Origin: an uncultured Planctomycetia bacterium
Lineage (GTDB): Bacteria > Planctomycetota > Phycisphaerae > Phycisphaerales > SM1A02
Reading direction: 5' to 3'
Assembly (NCBI GenBank): GCA_937871505.1
Contig: CALMPF010000070.1
Location: 1 to 64,000, forward strand
Length of the DNA stretch: 64,000 nt
The position numbers were made by a program, and so were the translations under genes. The notes below the pieces were generated by a model. It was not told the DNA's origin. It saw nothing but the letters and a program-made list of their open reading frames with translations, and did not search any database. How positions within the stretch are numbered: the first letter of the stretch is position 1; each line of letters begins with the position of its first letter. Positions 54,751 to 64,000 of the stretch are shown piece after piece.

Positions 54751-57390
54751 TCACGGTGCCGGAGCGCCCCAGCCCGCGAGCGTGATGCCGAGATCGCTTC
54801 CATCGACGACGCCATCGCCGTTGAGATCGCCGGCGCAGCCACCGCAGGCGCCCCATTGGCTGAGCAGGATCCCGAGATCGCTGCCATCGATCAGACCATC
54901 TCCGTTGAGGTCGCCGACGAGTTCCGGCGGCGCGACCGATCGGACGCCGAAGGAAGCGAGCCCGCGAGGCCCGAGGCCGTCGATCAGCTCTCCGAAGAAG
55001 ATGACGTCGTACCACGCAAGCGATCCGCCGCACGCATCCAGCGCCAGCGTGACGGCGAGCTCGGCGGTCGCTCCGGGGCCCAGGCGCATCGAGCCGACGA
55101 TGGTCTCGCCCGCGGGAAGTCCGTTGAGCGAGATCGGCGAGTCGAGGGAGAGCATGTCCGAGGGCAGGGCCGCGATCTCGAAGTCGATCGTCGCGCCGGC
55201 CGCGCCGGCCGTGAGGCGGAACGATCCCTCGGCGCTTCCGTCGGGCAGGAGCGCAACGCCCGGGAGGCTCGCTTCGACCCACCAAGGCGGACTCCCGACC
55301 AGCGAAACCAGACCGATCGACGAGCAGGAGCGTCCGGTCGACTGGTTCGTGACCGTGACCGTGAAGCAGGCCTCGCCGAGGCCCGACGCGCCGGAGAGGT
55401 CGAACGAGATGGGGACGTCGACGATGGTGTTCGGCGGCACGACGACGGTGGAGGGGATCGCCTGGTAGGTGATGCCGGTGACCAGCGAACCCGGAGGCAG
55501 CGCGCACCCGAGGCTCTCGGCGACCGCGATGCTGTAGGTCTGCGGCGTCGCCAGGTTGTGGTAGAGCGATGCCGTGATGGGCCCGCTCGCGAAGACGTCA
55601 GAGAGATCGATGAGGGTGTCCCAGGTCGTCTTGCACCACTCACGGCACTTGCCGGTCTGCCGGGCGGCGTGGATCGCCGCGATGTCGTCGGGCGCGATGG
55701 CGCGGCAGAAGAGCTCGACCTCGTCGATCAGGCCGTGATACCAGCCATCGGCCACCCAGACCGGCGCGCCGATCGTCACCGGTGCGGGACCGGGCACGCT
55801 GGTGAGATCGCAGCAGCCGACCGGATCGCTCCCTGCGGGCTGGCCGTTGATGTAGAACGTGACCGTGCGCTGACCTCCGCCGCAGCAGGGGCTGAGCGTG
55901 AAGGCGACGTGCGTCCAGGCTCCGATGGGGACCGTCCCGGTCGAGCTGTGGGCGCAGCGGACCGGGCAGCAGGTTCCGAGTTCGGACTCAAGCACCAGCT
56001 CGAGCGTTCCGGCGATCGGATCGAGCGCGAAGACCCAGCCGCCTCCGCCGGGGACGTCGTATCGCGAGACGAGGTTGACCACGTTCCCGTCGACTCCGGG
56101 CGGCTCGCGCCGGAGCCAGAGATCCGCCGAGAGCCCGCCGCAGGAGGTCGAGAGCGACGAGGAGCCCGGGGCGTAGAAGCCGGTGCTGACGCCGTTGAAG
56201 GCGCCCGCCTCCTTCACCATGCCGGGAACCGCGGGAGCCAGGGCCCCCGGGAGACCGTGATTGCCGTTGGGCGTCACGTCGCGATGGCGGTTGAGGCCGT
56301 CGATGTCGAGCGCGTCGAACGACCACCACGCCGTCATCCCGGTCGGGGGCGGCGCGCAGTCGGGCGTGCAGAACTTGATCGCCCACTGCACGCAGACGAG
56401 ATCCCATCCCTCGGTGCAGCAGAAGCCGTCGAAGGCGCAGACGAGCTCGCAGCACGCGCGGTCGTCGCACCCGGGAGCTCCGCTCGTGAAGCAGTCGTGA
56501 TCGGACTCCACGCAGGCGCAGGAGGCCAGCGGCGTGCAGGAGAGCGCGATCTCGTAGTCGTTCTCCGCGCCGCAAGGGAACCCATCGAAGGCGTTCGGCG
56601 CGGCGAAGAACCAGTAGGTCCCCGGCTTGCGAATGCACGTCGTGAAGCTCGCGGAGCCGCAGAACGGAGCGACCTCGACGGGGAGCAGCGTCGAGGCGAG
56701 CCCGCAGTCGGGCACCCCGCCGGTGTCGACGATGCCGATGACCATCGGCACGATGTTGCTGATCGAGAAGGCGACCTCGGTCGGCCCGGTGATCGTGATC
56801 TCGTACCAGTCCGTGTCCCGGACGCCCGCTGCTGCCCAGGCGTCGCCGCAGATCGCTTCGCCGCACGAGATCGAACCGAAGATCGGCGGGAGGCTGTTGC
56901 AGCCGCCGTTGGTGTCGGCGCCGCAGGGCTCGCCCTCAGGCGTCGCGCCGGCCGAGCACTCGAAGGGGCACTCGGGCTGGCCGCAGGCCTGGAAGGCGCC
57001 GTTGACGCAGAGGCCGTCCCACGCCACCTGGCAGCAGAACGAGTCGAACGCGCAGACCGTCTCGCAGCAGTCGAGGTCGGTGCAGCCGGGGCCGCCGGTC
57101 GTGAAGCAGTCGTGATCCGAGGGCGGGCAGACGCCGCCGCCGTAGCAGATCTGGTTGGCCTGTTTGACGCAGAGGCCGTCCCACGCGACATCGCAGCAGA
57201 AGGGATCGACGGCGCAGACCTGCTCGCAGCAGTCGACGTCGGTGCAGCCGGGGCCGCCGGTGGTGAAGCAGTCGTGATCGGATGCCGGACAGCTTGCGGA
57301 CGCCGGGACTGCGGTCAGCAGCAGCAGGCCCAGAGAGGCTGCGGCTGCCGATGCGTTTCGAGCGCGACGATCATGAAGGGGAGTTCGCAT
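54751..57390 (-). CDS. Large secreted protein: three 9-Cys modules, PPC-like and LamG domains, dockerin-like tail
   Basis: The 879-residue protein has a signal peptide to about residue 32 (LGLLLLTAVPASA). Cys modules lie at 39-82 and 93-136, each reading SDHDCFTTGGPGCTD then CCxxVC...FCCxVAWDGLCV. A PPC-like beta domain follows at ~150-285, a third module at 299-341, then a LamG/ConA-like fold at ~350-570 (MTAWWSFDALDIDGLNRHRD; YINGQPAGSDPVGCCDL; GWYHGLIDEVELFCRAI). Ig-like repeats follow, then two dockerin-like Ca loops in the last 55 residues (GDLNGDGLIDGSDLGILLSQ; GDLNGDGVVDGSDLG). It would sit on the cell surface, perhaps binding glycans through LamG. It is divergent from the sigma/kinase pair, 168 bp away. 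Confidence 0.85.
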   Translation of the reverse strand: MRTPLHDRRARNASAAAASLGLLLLTAVPASASCPASDHDCFTTGGPGCTDVDCCEQVCAVDPFCCDVAWDGLCVKQANQICYGGGVCPPSDHDCFTTGGPGCTDLDCCETVCAFDSFCCQVAWDGLCVNGAFQACGQPECPFECSAGATPEGEPCGADTNGGCNSLPPIFGSISCGEAICGDAWAAAGVRDTDWYEITITGPTEVAFSISNIVPMVIGIVDTGGVPDCGLASTLLPVEVAPFCGSASFTTCIRKPGTYWFFAAPNAFDGFPCGAENDYEIALSCTPLASCACVESDHDCFTSGAPGCDDRACCELVCAFDGFCCTEGWDLVCVQWAIKFCTPDCAPPPTGMTAWWSFDALDIDGLNRHRDVTPNGNHGLPGALAPAVPGMVKEAGAFNGVSTGFYAPGSSSLSTSCGGLSADLWLRREPPGVDGNVVNLVSRYDVPGGGGWVFALDPIAGTLELVLESELGTCCPVRCAHSSTGTVPIGAWTHVAFTLSPCCGGGQRTVTFYINGQPAGSDPVGCCDLTSVPGPAPVTIGAPVWVADGWYHGLIDEVELFCRAIAPDDIAAIHAARQTGKCREWCKTTWDTLIDLSDVFASGPITASLYHNLATPQTYSIAVAESLGCALPPGSLVTGITYQAIPSTVVVPPNTIVDVPISFDLSGASGLGEACFTVTVTNQSTGRSCSSIGLVSLVGSPPWWVEASLPGVALLPDGSAEGSFRLTAGAAGATIDFEIAALPSDMLSLDSPISLNGLPAGETIVGSMRLGPGATAELAVTLALDACGGSLAWYDVIFFGELIDGLGPRGLASFGVRSVAPPELVGDLNGDGLIDGSDLGILLSQWGACGGCAGDLNGDGVVDGSDLGITLAGWGAPAP

Positions 57391-57558
57391 GGGTGTTCTC
57401 CGCGCGTGCGGACGACGATGGGGTGCTCTCACGGAGCGCTCCGTGGAAGGAGAGAGCCCCTTCCCTCAGTGCGACCGCGCCGAGGGGATCTCGCAGGATC
57501 TCGCCGTGTTTGCAGGACGCGCTCCTGGCGCGACGGGCTGGAGTGCTAGAGTCTCACC

Positions 57559-58233
57559 GTGTCGCTGGGTTCTGAGGATGTCACCTCGACGCGGCTTCTC
57601 GTGGCGCTGGGTGATTCGTCCGACGCGGCGCTGCACCGCTCCGCGTGGATCGAGTTCGACGCCCGCTACCGCCCGATCATCCACGCGCTGGCGATGCGCT
57701 CCGGACTCGGCGCCGACGACGCGGCCGACCTCGCGCAGGTCGTCCTCGGCGAGTTCGCGCGGGACTTCCGCGGCGGGGCGTACGAGCGCGACCGCGGGCG
57801 CTTGCGGACGTGGCTCCTCGCGATCGCCCGGCATCGGATCATCGATGCGATCCGGCGACGGAGGCGAGCGCCTTCGCTCCGCGGCGACTCGGCGCTCGCG
57901 GCGCTCTCATCGAAGCTGGCTGAGGACATTCCGGGCCCCGCAGAGATGGAGTCGATCTGGGAGCGCGAGCGGCGCATGGCGATCCTCGACCGGGCGCTGG
58001 CGACGCTGCGCACCGCGACGCGCACCGACGAGCGGACGCTCGAGGTGTTCGAACTCGCGGCGCTGAAGGGCGTCCCCGCCGAGGAGGTCGCTGCGGAGTG
58101 CGGCACCACCGTCGCGGAGGTCTATCGGATCAAGCACCGCCTCACCGGGCGGCTGCGCGAGCTGGTCGCGAAGGTCTCGATGGCGTACGACGACGACGGC
58201 AGCCTCCCGGTCGCCCCGACCCGAGGTCGATGA
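57559..58233 (+). CDS. ECF RNA polymerase sigma factor
   Basis: The 224-residue sigma-70 family protein has region 2 (IEFDARYRPIIHALAMRSGL, then DAADLAQVVLGEFARDF and GRLRTWLLAIARHRIIDAIR). Region 4 has a helix-turn-helix (LEVFELAALKGVPAEEVAAE followed by CGTTVAEVYRIKHRLTGRLR). It starts with GTG at 57559 (SLGSEDVTSTRLLVALGDSS), a pattern common in planctomycete ECF sigmas that are co-encoded with kinases. The kinase gene begins 4 nt after its stop, so they are one operon. A divergent secreted-protein gene shares the upstream region and may be a target. Confidence 0.88.
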   Translation: MSLGSEDVTSTRLLVALGDSSDAALHRSAWIEFDARYRPIIHALAMRSGLGADDAADLAQVVLGEFARDFRGGAYERDRGRLRTWLLAIARHRIIDAIRRRRRAPSLRGDSALAALSSKLAEDIPGPAEMESIWERERRMAILDRALATLRTATRTDERTLEVFELAALKGVPAEEVAAECGTTVAEVYRIKHRLTGRLRELVAKVSMAYDDDGSLPVAPTRGR

Positions 58234-58237
58234 CTCA

Positions 58238-61200
58238 ATGGCCACGAGCGACGCCCGAGGCTGTCCTGACGAGTCCCTCCTTCCGCGCGCGGCGGCGGGA
58301 GGCGATGTCGACCCGGAGGTGCTCGCCCACGTCGCCGGGTGCGCGGCCTGCACGGCGAGGCTCGCGGAGATGCGGGCGAACGAGTCGTTCCTCGCCGAGC
58401 TCGGACCGGCGCTGCGGGAGACGCTCCGCGACGGCGCCGGCGCCCGGTGGGGCGAGATCGGCGCGTCGGATTCGATCCCGGGGTTCCGCATGTTCGGCGA
58501 GATCCACCGGGGATCCCAGGGGATCGTCTACAAGGCGTATCACGAGCGCACCCGGAGGTTCCTCGCCATCAAGATGCTCCTTCAGGGCGCCTTCGCGACC
58601 GCCCGCCAGCGCCACCGCTTCGAGCGCGAGATCGAGATCGCGGCGCGGCTGCGGCATCCCAACATCGTGACGCTCTACGAGACCGGGGCGCTTCCCGGCG
58701 GGCGGGTGGGGTACGTGATGGAGTTCGTCGACGGCATCCCGCTCGATCGCTGGGCCGACGAGGTCGCCCGTCTCGACGGCGATCTCGAGAGCCGGCGCGC
58801 CAGGCTCGTGCGCGCCTTCATGGCCATCTGCGATGCGATCCGCCACGCCCACGAGCGCGGGGTGATCCATCGCGACCTCAAGCCCGCGAACATCCTCGTC
58901 GACGTCAATGACCAGCCGCGCGTCCTCGACTTCGGCCTCGCCAAGGCGATCGAGGAGCTCCCCGGCGGCGACCGCGGCGCGAGCGTCGCAGCGACACGGC
59001 CCGGCGAGTTCTGCGGAACGATCGCCTATGCGGCGCCGGAGCAGCTCCTGGGCGCTTCCGATGCCGTCGACACGCGGACGGATGTGTACGCGCTCGGCGC
59101 CATCGGCTACGAGCTCCTCGTCGGCGCGCCGCCGTTCGCGCTCGACGGCGGCGTGGCGGAGTTCGTCCGCCGCGTGACCGAGGATGATCTGCGGCCGCCC
59201 TCCCGGGTCTCTCCGGGCTTCGACCGCGATCTCGAGATGATCCTCCTGAAGGCCTTGGCGAAGGACCCGGCGCGGCGCTACTCCGGCGCCGGCGCGATGC
59301 TGGCGGATCTCGAGCGCTGGCGCCGCGGCGACATCGTCTCGGCGCGGCGCGACAGCACGTGGTACCTCCTCTGCCGCACCGCCCGGCGGCACCGCGTCGG
59401 CTTCTTCGGCATCGCCGCGGCGCTGGCCCTGTCAGTGGCCGCGGCCGTTCTGTTCGCGCTTCAGGGCGCGCGGCTCGCCGCGGAGCGCGATCGGGCGGCC
59501 GCGGCCCTGCGCGAGAGCGATCTCCAGCGGGCGCGGGCGCTCGCGAGGTCGGGCAACGTCCCCATCGCGGAGCGGATCCTCTGGGACATGGCGCTCGATG
59601 ACCCCGCGACGATGCCGGCCGCGCCCCCGGGGGAGCCGCCGCAGTGGCCCGGGTCGATCGACGTCTACTGGGAGCTCGTCCAGCTCGCCGTCGATCACCG
59701 CTGTCAAGTGGTCTTCCTCGCCGCGCCCGAGGGATGCCTCAACGGCGCGGCAGCGCTTTCGCCCGGGGGACGGCTGCTCGCGGTCGGAGGACGCGAGGGG
59801 GCGCTGCGCCTCTGGGACCTCGCACCGGAAGCGGACGCCGGGCGCGCGCTCCAGGCGGCAGTCGGAACCGAGGCGGGCGGGGCGCCGTCGCTCGGCCTGC
59901 TTCCGCGCCTCCGCTGGCGCGACCGTCTGCACGAGCGCGCGATCGTCGGTGTCGCGTTCTCGAACGACGGGTCGCTCGTGGCCACCTGCTCGGGCGATGG
60001 TGTCGTCCGCATCAGGGTGCTGCGCTTTGCAGCGCCGCCCTCGGAGGAGCTCGACGGCGTCGATGTCGTCGCGCTCGCCGACGCGCCGCCGCGGGGGCCG
60101 ACGAGCCTCGGCAGCGATGGCGAGCGGGGGCCTCCGCTCGCGGGGATGCTGTACGGCCTTCCCGGCGAGCGTGGCTGGCTGGTCGTCGGCGACGCGGGAA
60201 GGGCGCGGCGCTTCGACCGGCGCGGAGTCCCGGTTCGCTCTCTCGACATCCGCCCCGACGGGCGCGTGGGGTCCATCGCCATCGACGGCAGCGGATCGCG
60301 GGCTGCGTGGATCGATGATCGTTCCCCGTCGATCGTGGTTCGCTCGCTCGATGGCGATCGGACCTGGTCGATCCGGCACCCGTGGATCGAGTCCGCCTGG
60401 AGCGGCTCGTCCCTCGGAACGCTCGGCATCGAGTTTCCCGCTCCCGACCTCCTGGCGATGTCGCACGGCAGCCTGCGCGTCGCGCTCTTCGAGATCGAAC
60501 GCGGCGCGCTCCTCGAGGAGCATGTCGGGATCGGCGTTCGGACGGTTCTCTCGCGCGACGGCGCCCTGCTCGCCCTGGGACATGGGCTCGACCGCGGCAT
60601 TGGCGTCGTGCGCCGGGCGCAGCCGGAGCGGGTCCATCGACGCCTGGGTCATGAATCACCGAGTGCTCCGCTCGGGTTCGATTCCGCCGGGCGCCGCGTG
60701 ATCTCGCTCGATCGCAGCGGCGTCGTCCGAATCTGGGAGAGCGAGGACGATGGCTGGCCGGCCCTCCTGGAAGGCCATCGCCAGAGCGTCTTTCACGCCA
60801 TCCCTTCCCGGGATGGATCGAAGGTCTACACCGCGAGCTTCGACCGGACCATCGGCATCTGGGAGCGCGCCGAGCGCCGGATGATCGCGGCCCTCGAAGG
60901 ACACGGCGACGGCGTCCTCGCGCTGGCCCTCAGCGCCGACGGCCGCTGGCTCGCTGCTGGCGGTCATGCTGGCGATCGGTTGATTCGCCTGTGGGACCTC
61001 GATCGCGGCGCCGCCGGTGCCGCGCACGCGGAGTCCGGTTCCGAGAAGGTCCCCGCGCCGCACGCGGAGTCCGGCTCCGAGAGCGATGCCGGCGGCGCCG
61101 CCGGCCTGCATGCGATCTTCGAAGGTCACGAGAGCTACATCCATGCGCTCGCCTTCAGCCCGGACGGAGCGTGGCTCGCCTCCGGGGGCGGACAGGGGGA

Positions 61201-61903
61201 CGGCACGCTGCGGCTCTGGTCGCTGCGCCCACCCGTGGGGGAGGCGCTTCGCATCGACGCGGAGGACCGCTCGACGACGATCTACTCGATCCAGTTCTCG
61301 CCGGACGGCGCGACGCTCGCGTGGTCCGATGCGCTCGGGCGGATCCACCTCCGAAGCGACGGCCGAACGGTTGCGCTCTCGGCCGGCGAGGACGCGATTC
61401 GCGCCATCGCCTTCTCCCCGGACGGAACGGTCCTCGCGGCGGTCGGCAACGACGCGATCGTGCGGCTCTGGGAGCGCTCATCCGGCGCGCTGCTGGCGTC
61501 CCATTCCGGGCACATCGCGCCCCTGAGCGCGGTCGCATGGTCGCCCGACGGTCGGCTGCTCGCCACCGGCGGCCGCGGCGGCGAGCTGCACCTGCGCGAG
61601 GCCGCGACCGGACGGCTGCTCCTCGGGCTGCCCACCCCCTTCGAACAGACGTTCTCGGTTGCCTTCGCCGATGGCGGCGGCACGCTGATCGCGTCGGGCT
61701 CCGCGCCGGAGGTGACGATCTACGACCTCCGGGCGTTCGATCGCCCGATCGCGGCCGGGCTCCGGCATCACCAGGAGCGGCGTGCCGAGGCTCGACGACG
61801 GTCCGGCCGCGAGACCTCCGACCGGAGCGCGATGGCGACGTGGATCGGCGCGGTGCTCGAAGGGTGGCCGGTCTGGGACCCGGTCGAGCCAGCGGTCCGA
61901 TGA
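58238..61903 (+). CDS. Membrane Ser/Thr protein kinase with WD40 sensor domain
   Basis: The 1221-residue protein has an N-terminal HxxxCxxC zinc-like motif (HVAGCAAC, residues 31-38), as in anti-sigma factors. A Hanks-type kinase follows at ~83-350, with Lys112 in LAIKML, HRDLKPAN at 201-208, DFG at 221-223 and the APE motif in AYAAPEQ. The glycine loop reads IHRGSQGIVYKA, so the first Gly is replaced by His. One membrane helix lies at ~378-400. About 800 extracytoplasmic residues of WD40 repeats follow (HRQSVFHAIPSRDGSKVYTA; HESYIHALAFSPDGAWLASG; DAIRAIAFSPDGTVLAAVGN). A HAESGSE motif is duplicated in one loop. Coupled to the sigma factor, it likely senses and regulates it. Confidence 0.92.
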   Translation: MATSDARGCPDESLLPRAAAGGDVDPEVLAHVAGCAACTARLAEMRANESFLAELGPALRETLRDGAGARWGEIGASDSIPGFRMFGEIHRGSQGIVYKAYHERTRRFLAIKMLLQGAFATARQRHRFEREIEIAARLRHPNIVTLYETGALPGGRVGYVMEFVDGIPLDRWADEVARLDGDLESRRARLVRAFMAICDAIRHAHERGVIHRDLKPANILVDVNDQPRVLDFGLAKAIEELPGGDRGASVAATRPGEFCGTIAYAAPEQLLGASDAVDTRTDVYALGAIGYELLVGAPPFALDGGVAEFVRRVTEDDLRPPSRVSPGFDRDLEMILLKALAKDPARRYSGAGAMLADLERWRRGDIVSARRDSTWYLLCRTARRHRVGFFGIAAALALSVAAAVLFALQGARLAAERDRAAAALRESDLQRARALARSGNVPIAERILWDMALDDPATMPAAPPGEPPQWPGSIDVYWELVQLAVDHRCQVVFLAAPEGCLNGAAALSPGGRLLAVGGREGALRLWDLAPEADAGRALQAAVGTEAGGAPSLGLLPRLRWRDRLHERAIVGVAFSNDGSLVATCSGDGVVRIRVLRFAAPPSEELDGVDVVALADAPPRGPTSLGSDGERGPPLAGMLYGLPGERGWLVVGDAGRARRFDRRGVPVRSLDIRPDGRVGSIAIDGSGSRAAWIDDRSPSIVVRSLDGDRTWSIRHPWIESAWSGSSLGTLGIEFPAPDLLAMSHGSLRVALFEIERGALLEEHVGIGVRTVLSRDGALLALGHGLDRGIGVVRRAQPERVHRRLGHESPSAPLGFDSAGRRVISLDRSGVVRIWESEDDGWPALLEGHRQSVFHAIPSRDGSKVYTASFDRTIGIWERAERRMIAALEGHGDGVLALALSADGRWLAAGGHAGDRLIRLWDLDRGAAGAAHAESGSEKVPAPHAESGSESDAGGAAGLHAIFEGHESYIHALAFSPDGAWLASGGGQGDGTLRLWSLRPPVGEALRIDAEDRSTTIYSIQFSPDGATLAWSDALGRIHLRSDGRTVALSAGEDAIRAIAFSPDGTVLAAVGNDAIVRLWERSSGALLASHSGHIAPLSAVAWSPDGRLLATGGRGGELHLREAATGRLLLGLPTPFEQTFSVAFADGGGTLIASGSAPEVTIYDLRAFDRPIAAGLRHHQERRAEARRRSGRETSDRSAMATWIGAVLEGWPVWDPVEPAVR

Positions 61904-62117
61904 GGTCGCCGGAGGCGGCGGGTGTCGCCGACGGTTGCCGAACGGCCGTCGCCGAAGGACACTGTTCGGCTTCCACCGGCTCGCAGAGCCGGGGCCCCGG
62001 CCGCTCCGGGCCGGACCGACGCCCGGAGCGCCGCGGCGACTCGACCGCCCGCTCCGCCGCAGCCCCGATTGACGTTTGCCGCCGGCTGCCGGCCCCCATC
62101 CCGCGCACACCACCACC

Positions 62118-63725
62118 ATGAGCACACCCGCCAGGCAGGAGAGCACCACTGGGCAGCGCGCCGCATCGGCGATCTCGCCGACCCGCGCCGAGAACTACGC
62201 CGAGTGGTACCAGCAGGTCGTCCGCGCCGCCGACCTCGCCGAGACCTCCCCGGTCCGCGGCTGCATGGTCATCAAGCCGTGGGGCTGGGCGATCTGGGAG
62301 AACATCCAGCGCGCCCTCGATGCGATGTTCAAGGAGACCGGACATCGCAACGCGTACTTCCCGCTCTTCATCCCGCTCTCCTTTCTCCAGAAGGAGGCCG
62401 ATCACGTCGAGGGCTTCGCCAAGGAGTGCGCCGTCGTGACGCATCACCGGCTCGAGGTCGGCGCGGATGGCAAGCTCGTGCCGGCGCCCTCTGCGGAGCT
62501 GGACGAGCCGCTCATCGTCCGACCGACCTCCGAGACGATCATCGGCGCCTCCTTCGCGAAGTGGGTGCAGAGCTACCGCGATCTGCCGCTGCTCATCAAC
62601 CAGTGGGCGAACGTGGTGCGCTGGGAGATGCGGACGCGCCTCTTTCTCAGGACCGCCGAGTTCCTCTGGCAGGAGGGTCACACGGCGCACGCGACGTCGG
62701 AGGAGGCCGTCGCCGAGACGATGCAGATGCTCGGCGTGTACGCCCGCTTCGCCCGCGACTGGATGGCGATGCCGGTGGTGCAGGGCGAGAAGACCGCGGG
62801 CGAGCGCTTCCCCGGAGCGGTCAACACCTACTCGATCGAGGCGATGATGCAGGACCGCAAGGCGCTCCAGGCCGGGACCAGTCACTTCCTCGGCCAGAAC
62901 TTCTCCCGCGCGAGCGAGATCGTCTTCCTGAACGAGCGCAACGAGCAGGCCCACGCGTGGACGACCTCCTGGGGCGTGAGCACGCGCCTCGTCGGCGGGC
63001 TGATCATGACCCACAGCGACGACGACGGCCTCGTCGTGCCGCCGCGGCTCGCGCCGGCGCACGTCGTCGTCATCCCGGTCGCCCACAAGGCGGAGACCGC
63101 CGCGGCGGTGACCGAGCACTGTCGGCGCGTCGCGGACGAGCTGCGGCAGCAGCGCTTTGCCGGCGAGCCCGTGCGCGTCGAGCTCGACGCCCGCGACATG
63201 CGCGGCGGCGACAAGGCGTGGCAGTGGATCAAGCGCGGCGTCCCGGTGCGCGTCGAGATCGGCCCGCGCGACATGGAGGCCGACAGCGTCTTCATGGCCC
63301 GCCGCGATCGGCCGCACAAGGAGAAGTCAGGTGTGCCGCGCGGGGAGTTCGTCGCGGGGATCGCAGCGCTCCTTCAGGAGATCCAGGACGGGATGCTGGC
63401 CCGGGCGACGGCGTTCCGCGACGAGCACACGCGGCGCATCGACGCCCGAGACGAGTTCGACGCGTTCTTCACGCCCAGCCGCGGCGGACGTCCCGGAGAC
63501 GACGGCGATGGCGGTGCGGAGGGCGGTCCCACCGAGATTCACGGCGGCTTCGCCCTGAGCCACTTCTGCGGCGACCCTGCCGTCGAGGCGGAGGTGAAGG
63601 AGCGGCTCGGCGTCACCGTGCGCTGCATCCCCCTCGACGGCTTCGGCGGCGGCGACGAGCCCGGGCGCTGCGTGATCACAGGCCGCCCGAGCGAGCGCCG
63701 CGTGGTCTGGGCGAAGTCGTACTGA
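62118..63725 (+). CDS. proS: Prolyl-tRNA synthetase, archaeal/eukaryotic type
   Basis: The 535-residue class II synthetase belongs to the type 3 (archaeal/eukaryote-like) group. It opens AENYAEWYQQVVRAADLAET, then SPVRGCMVIKPWGWAIWENI. Motif 2 lies in LPLLINQWANVVRWEMRTRL followed by FLRTAEFLWQEGH, and motif 3 near AWTTSWGVSTRLVGGLIMTH. It lacks the INS editing domain of the common bacterial ProRS and has the anticodon domain plus the archaeal-type C-terminal part (KERLGVTVRCIPLDGFGGGD). The Met at 62118 follows CACCACC. It lies 214 bp after the kinase gene; that gap contains no gene. Confidence 0.94.
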   Translation: MSTPARQESTTGQRAASAISPTRAENYAEWYQQVVRAADLAETSPVRGCMVIKPWGWAIWENIQRALDAMFKETGHRNAYFPLFIPLSFLQKEADHVEGFAKECAVVTHHRLEVGADGKLVPAPSAELDEPLIVRPTSETIIGASFAKWVQSYRDLPLLINQWANVVRWEMRTRLFLRTAEFLWQEGHTAHATSEEAVAETMQMLGVYARFARDWMAMPVVQGEKTAGERFPGAVNTYSIEAMMQDRKALQAGTSHFLGQNFSRASEIVFLNERNEQAHAWTTSWGVSTRLVGGLIMTHSDDDGLVVPPRLAPAHVVVIPVAHKAETAAAVTEHCRRVADELRQQRFAGEPVRVELDARDMRGGDKAWQWIKRGVPVRVEIGPRDMEADSVFMARRDRPHKEKSGVPRGEFVAGIAALLQEIQDGMLARATAFRDEHTRRIDARDEFDAFFTPSRGGRPGDDGDGGAEGGPTEIHGGFALSHFCGDPAVEAEVKERLGVTVRCIPLDGFGGGDEPGRCVITGRPSERRVVWAKSY

Positions 63726-64000
63726 CGCGCTGCGGCCGGATGCCGGGGCAGGACCCGTGATCCGCGCGACGGCGCGTGCCGCCGCCCGGCGCCGCCCGGC
63801 GTCGACCGGGCCTCCGCGGCGCCGCTTGGCGATCCCGCGAGCGCCCCTTCGTTCCGCCGCCCATCCGCTCCTGCCGCAGCCTCCGAATGCGGCCCGGGAG
63901 CGCACGCCACCGGCGCCGCGGCCCCGGACCCCGGCTGCGCACTTCCCGAGTCACGCGGCGATCGGCGCTCCGCAGCTCGTCCAGCGGCGCACCAGGAGCG
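63726..64000. other. End of window, no gene seen
   Basis: The 275 bp after proS are extremely GC-rich with no start, domain or hairpin that could be supported. Confidence 0.5.

Noticed and set aside
54508-57549. 1013-residue plus-strand open frame
   Set aside because: It is a shadow of the LamG/Cys-module gene on the minus strand, with no domain of its own.
61155-63317. 720-residue minus-strand open frame
   Set aside because: It is antisense to the kinase WD40 end and to proS; both plus-strand genes have clear family motifs.

Overview
This is a very GC-rich bacterial chromosome segment of about 64 kb. The gene content points to a planctomycete, most likely of the class Phycisphaerae. The pointers are three secreted proteins carrying paired dockerin-like 'DLNGDG.VDGADLG.LL..W' stretches, a serine/threonine kinase fused to WD40 repeats beside its own sigma factor, a planctomycete-style ECF-like sigma factor, and an archaeal/eukaryotic-type prolyl-tRNA synthetase. 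This assignment is inferred from protein families; no rRNA or tRNA gene was seen.

Layout. Bases 1-737 hold the end of a TPR protein. Bases 738-4540 form a small accessory island: a broken IS5-like transposase, a type IV toxin-antitoxin pair (AbiEi/AbiEii) with a clear palindromic operator, an IS66 TnpA remnant and the C-terminal half of a DUF4143 ATPase disrupted by a 9-bp tandem repeat. Bases 4757-7061 carry an unknown protein and a GT4 glycosyltransferase. A Phd/VapC-like pair (7321-8056), a UbiD-family decarboxylase and a four-domain DUF4397 secreted protein follow on the minus strand. Bases 12210-15049 encode endonuclease IV, a TPR lipoprotein and QueF. Bases 15272-17496 are a minus-strand Nudix-dapA-pdxJ cluster. 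Bases 17696-22438 encode PhoU, a UDP-sugar pyrophosphorylase, two DUF4190 membrane proteins and an MlaF-like ATPase. UvrA (minus) is followed by a sigma factor with an unknown partner, a secreted cyclophilin (minus), GatB and two secreted unknowns. Bases 34877-38238 (minus) hold a PH-domain membrane protein, Hpt, a membrane protein and a DnaJ-like protein. TrkA-TrkH (plus) follow. NuoI and NuoH (minus) are separated by an inserted secreted Cys-rich gene on the plus strand. GroEL, a 67-residue ORF, GroES and a receiver-like protein lie on the minus strand. The last part carries AsnS, DUF2892 and MOSC proteins, a duplicated-domain protein, an 879-residue secreted Cys-rich/LamG protein, the sigma-kinase-WD40 pair and ProS.

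How the genes relate. Most are housekeeping: translation (GatB, AsnS, ProS, QueF), repair (Nfo, UvrA), chaperones (GroES/EL, DnaJ), respiration (NuoH, NuoI), potassium uptake (TrkA/H), lysine and vitamin B6 synthesis (DapA, PdxJ) and purine salvage (Hpt). The accessory interest lies in four things. First, a 9-Cys repeat module is shared by two large secreted proteins. Second, a foldback MITE-like element occurs twice, each time just downstream of a gene. Third, short tandem repeats (7-26 bp units) are common in gaps and also occur inside genes, including one signal peptide. Fourth, there is the AbiE island.
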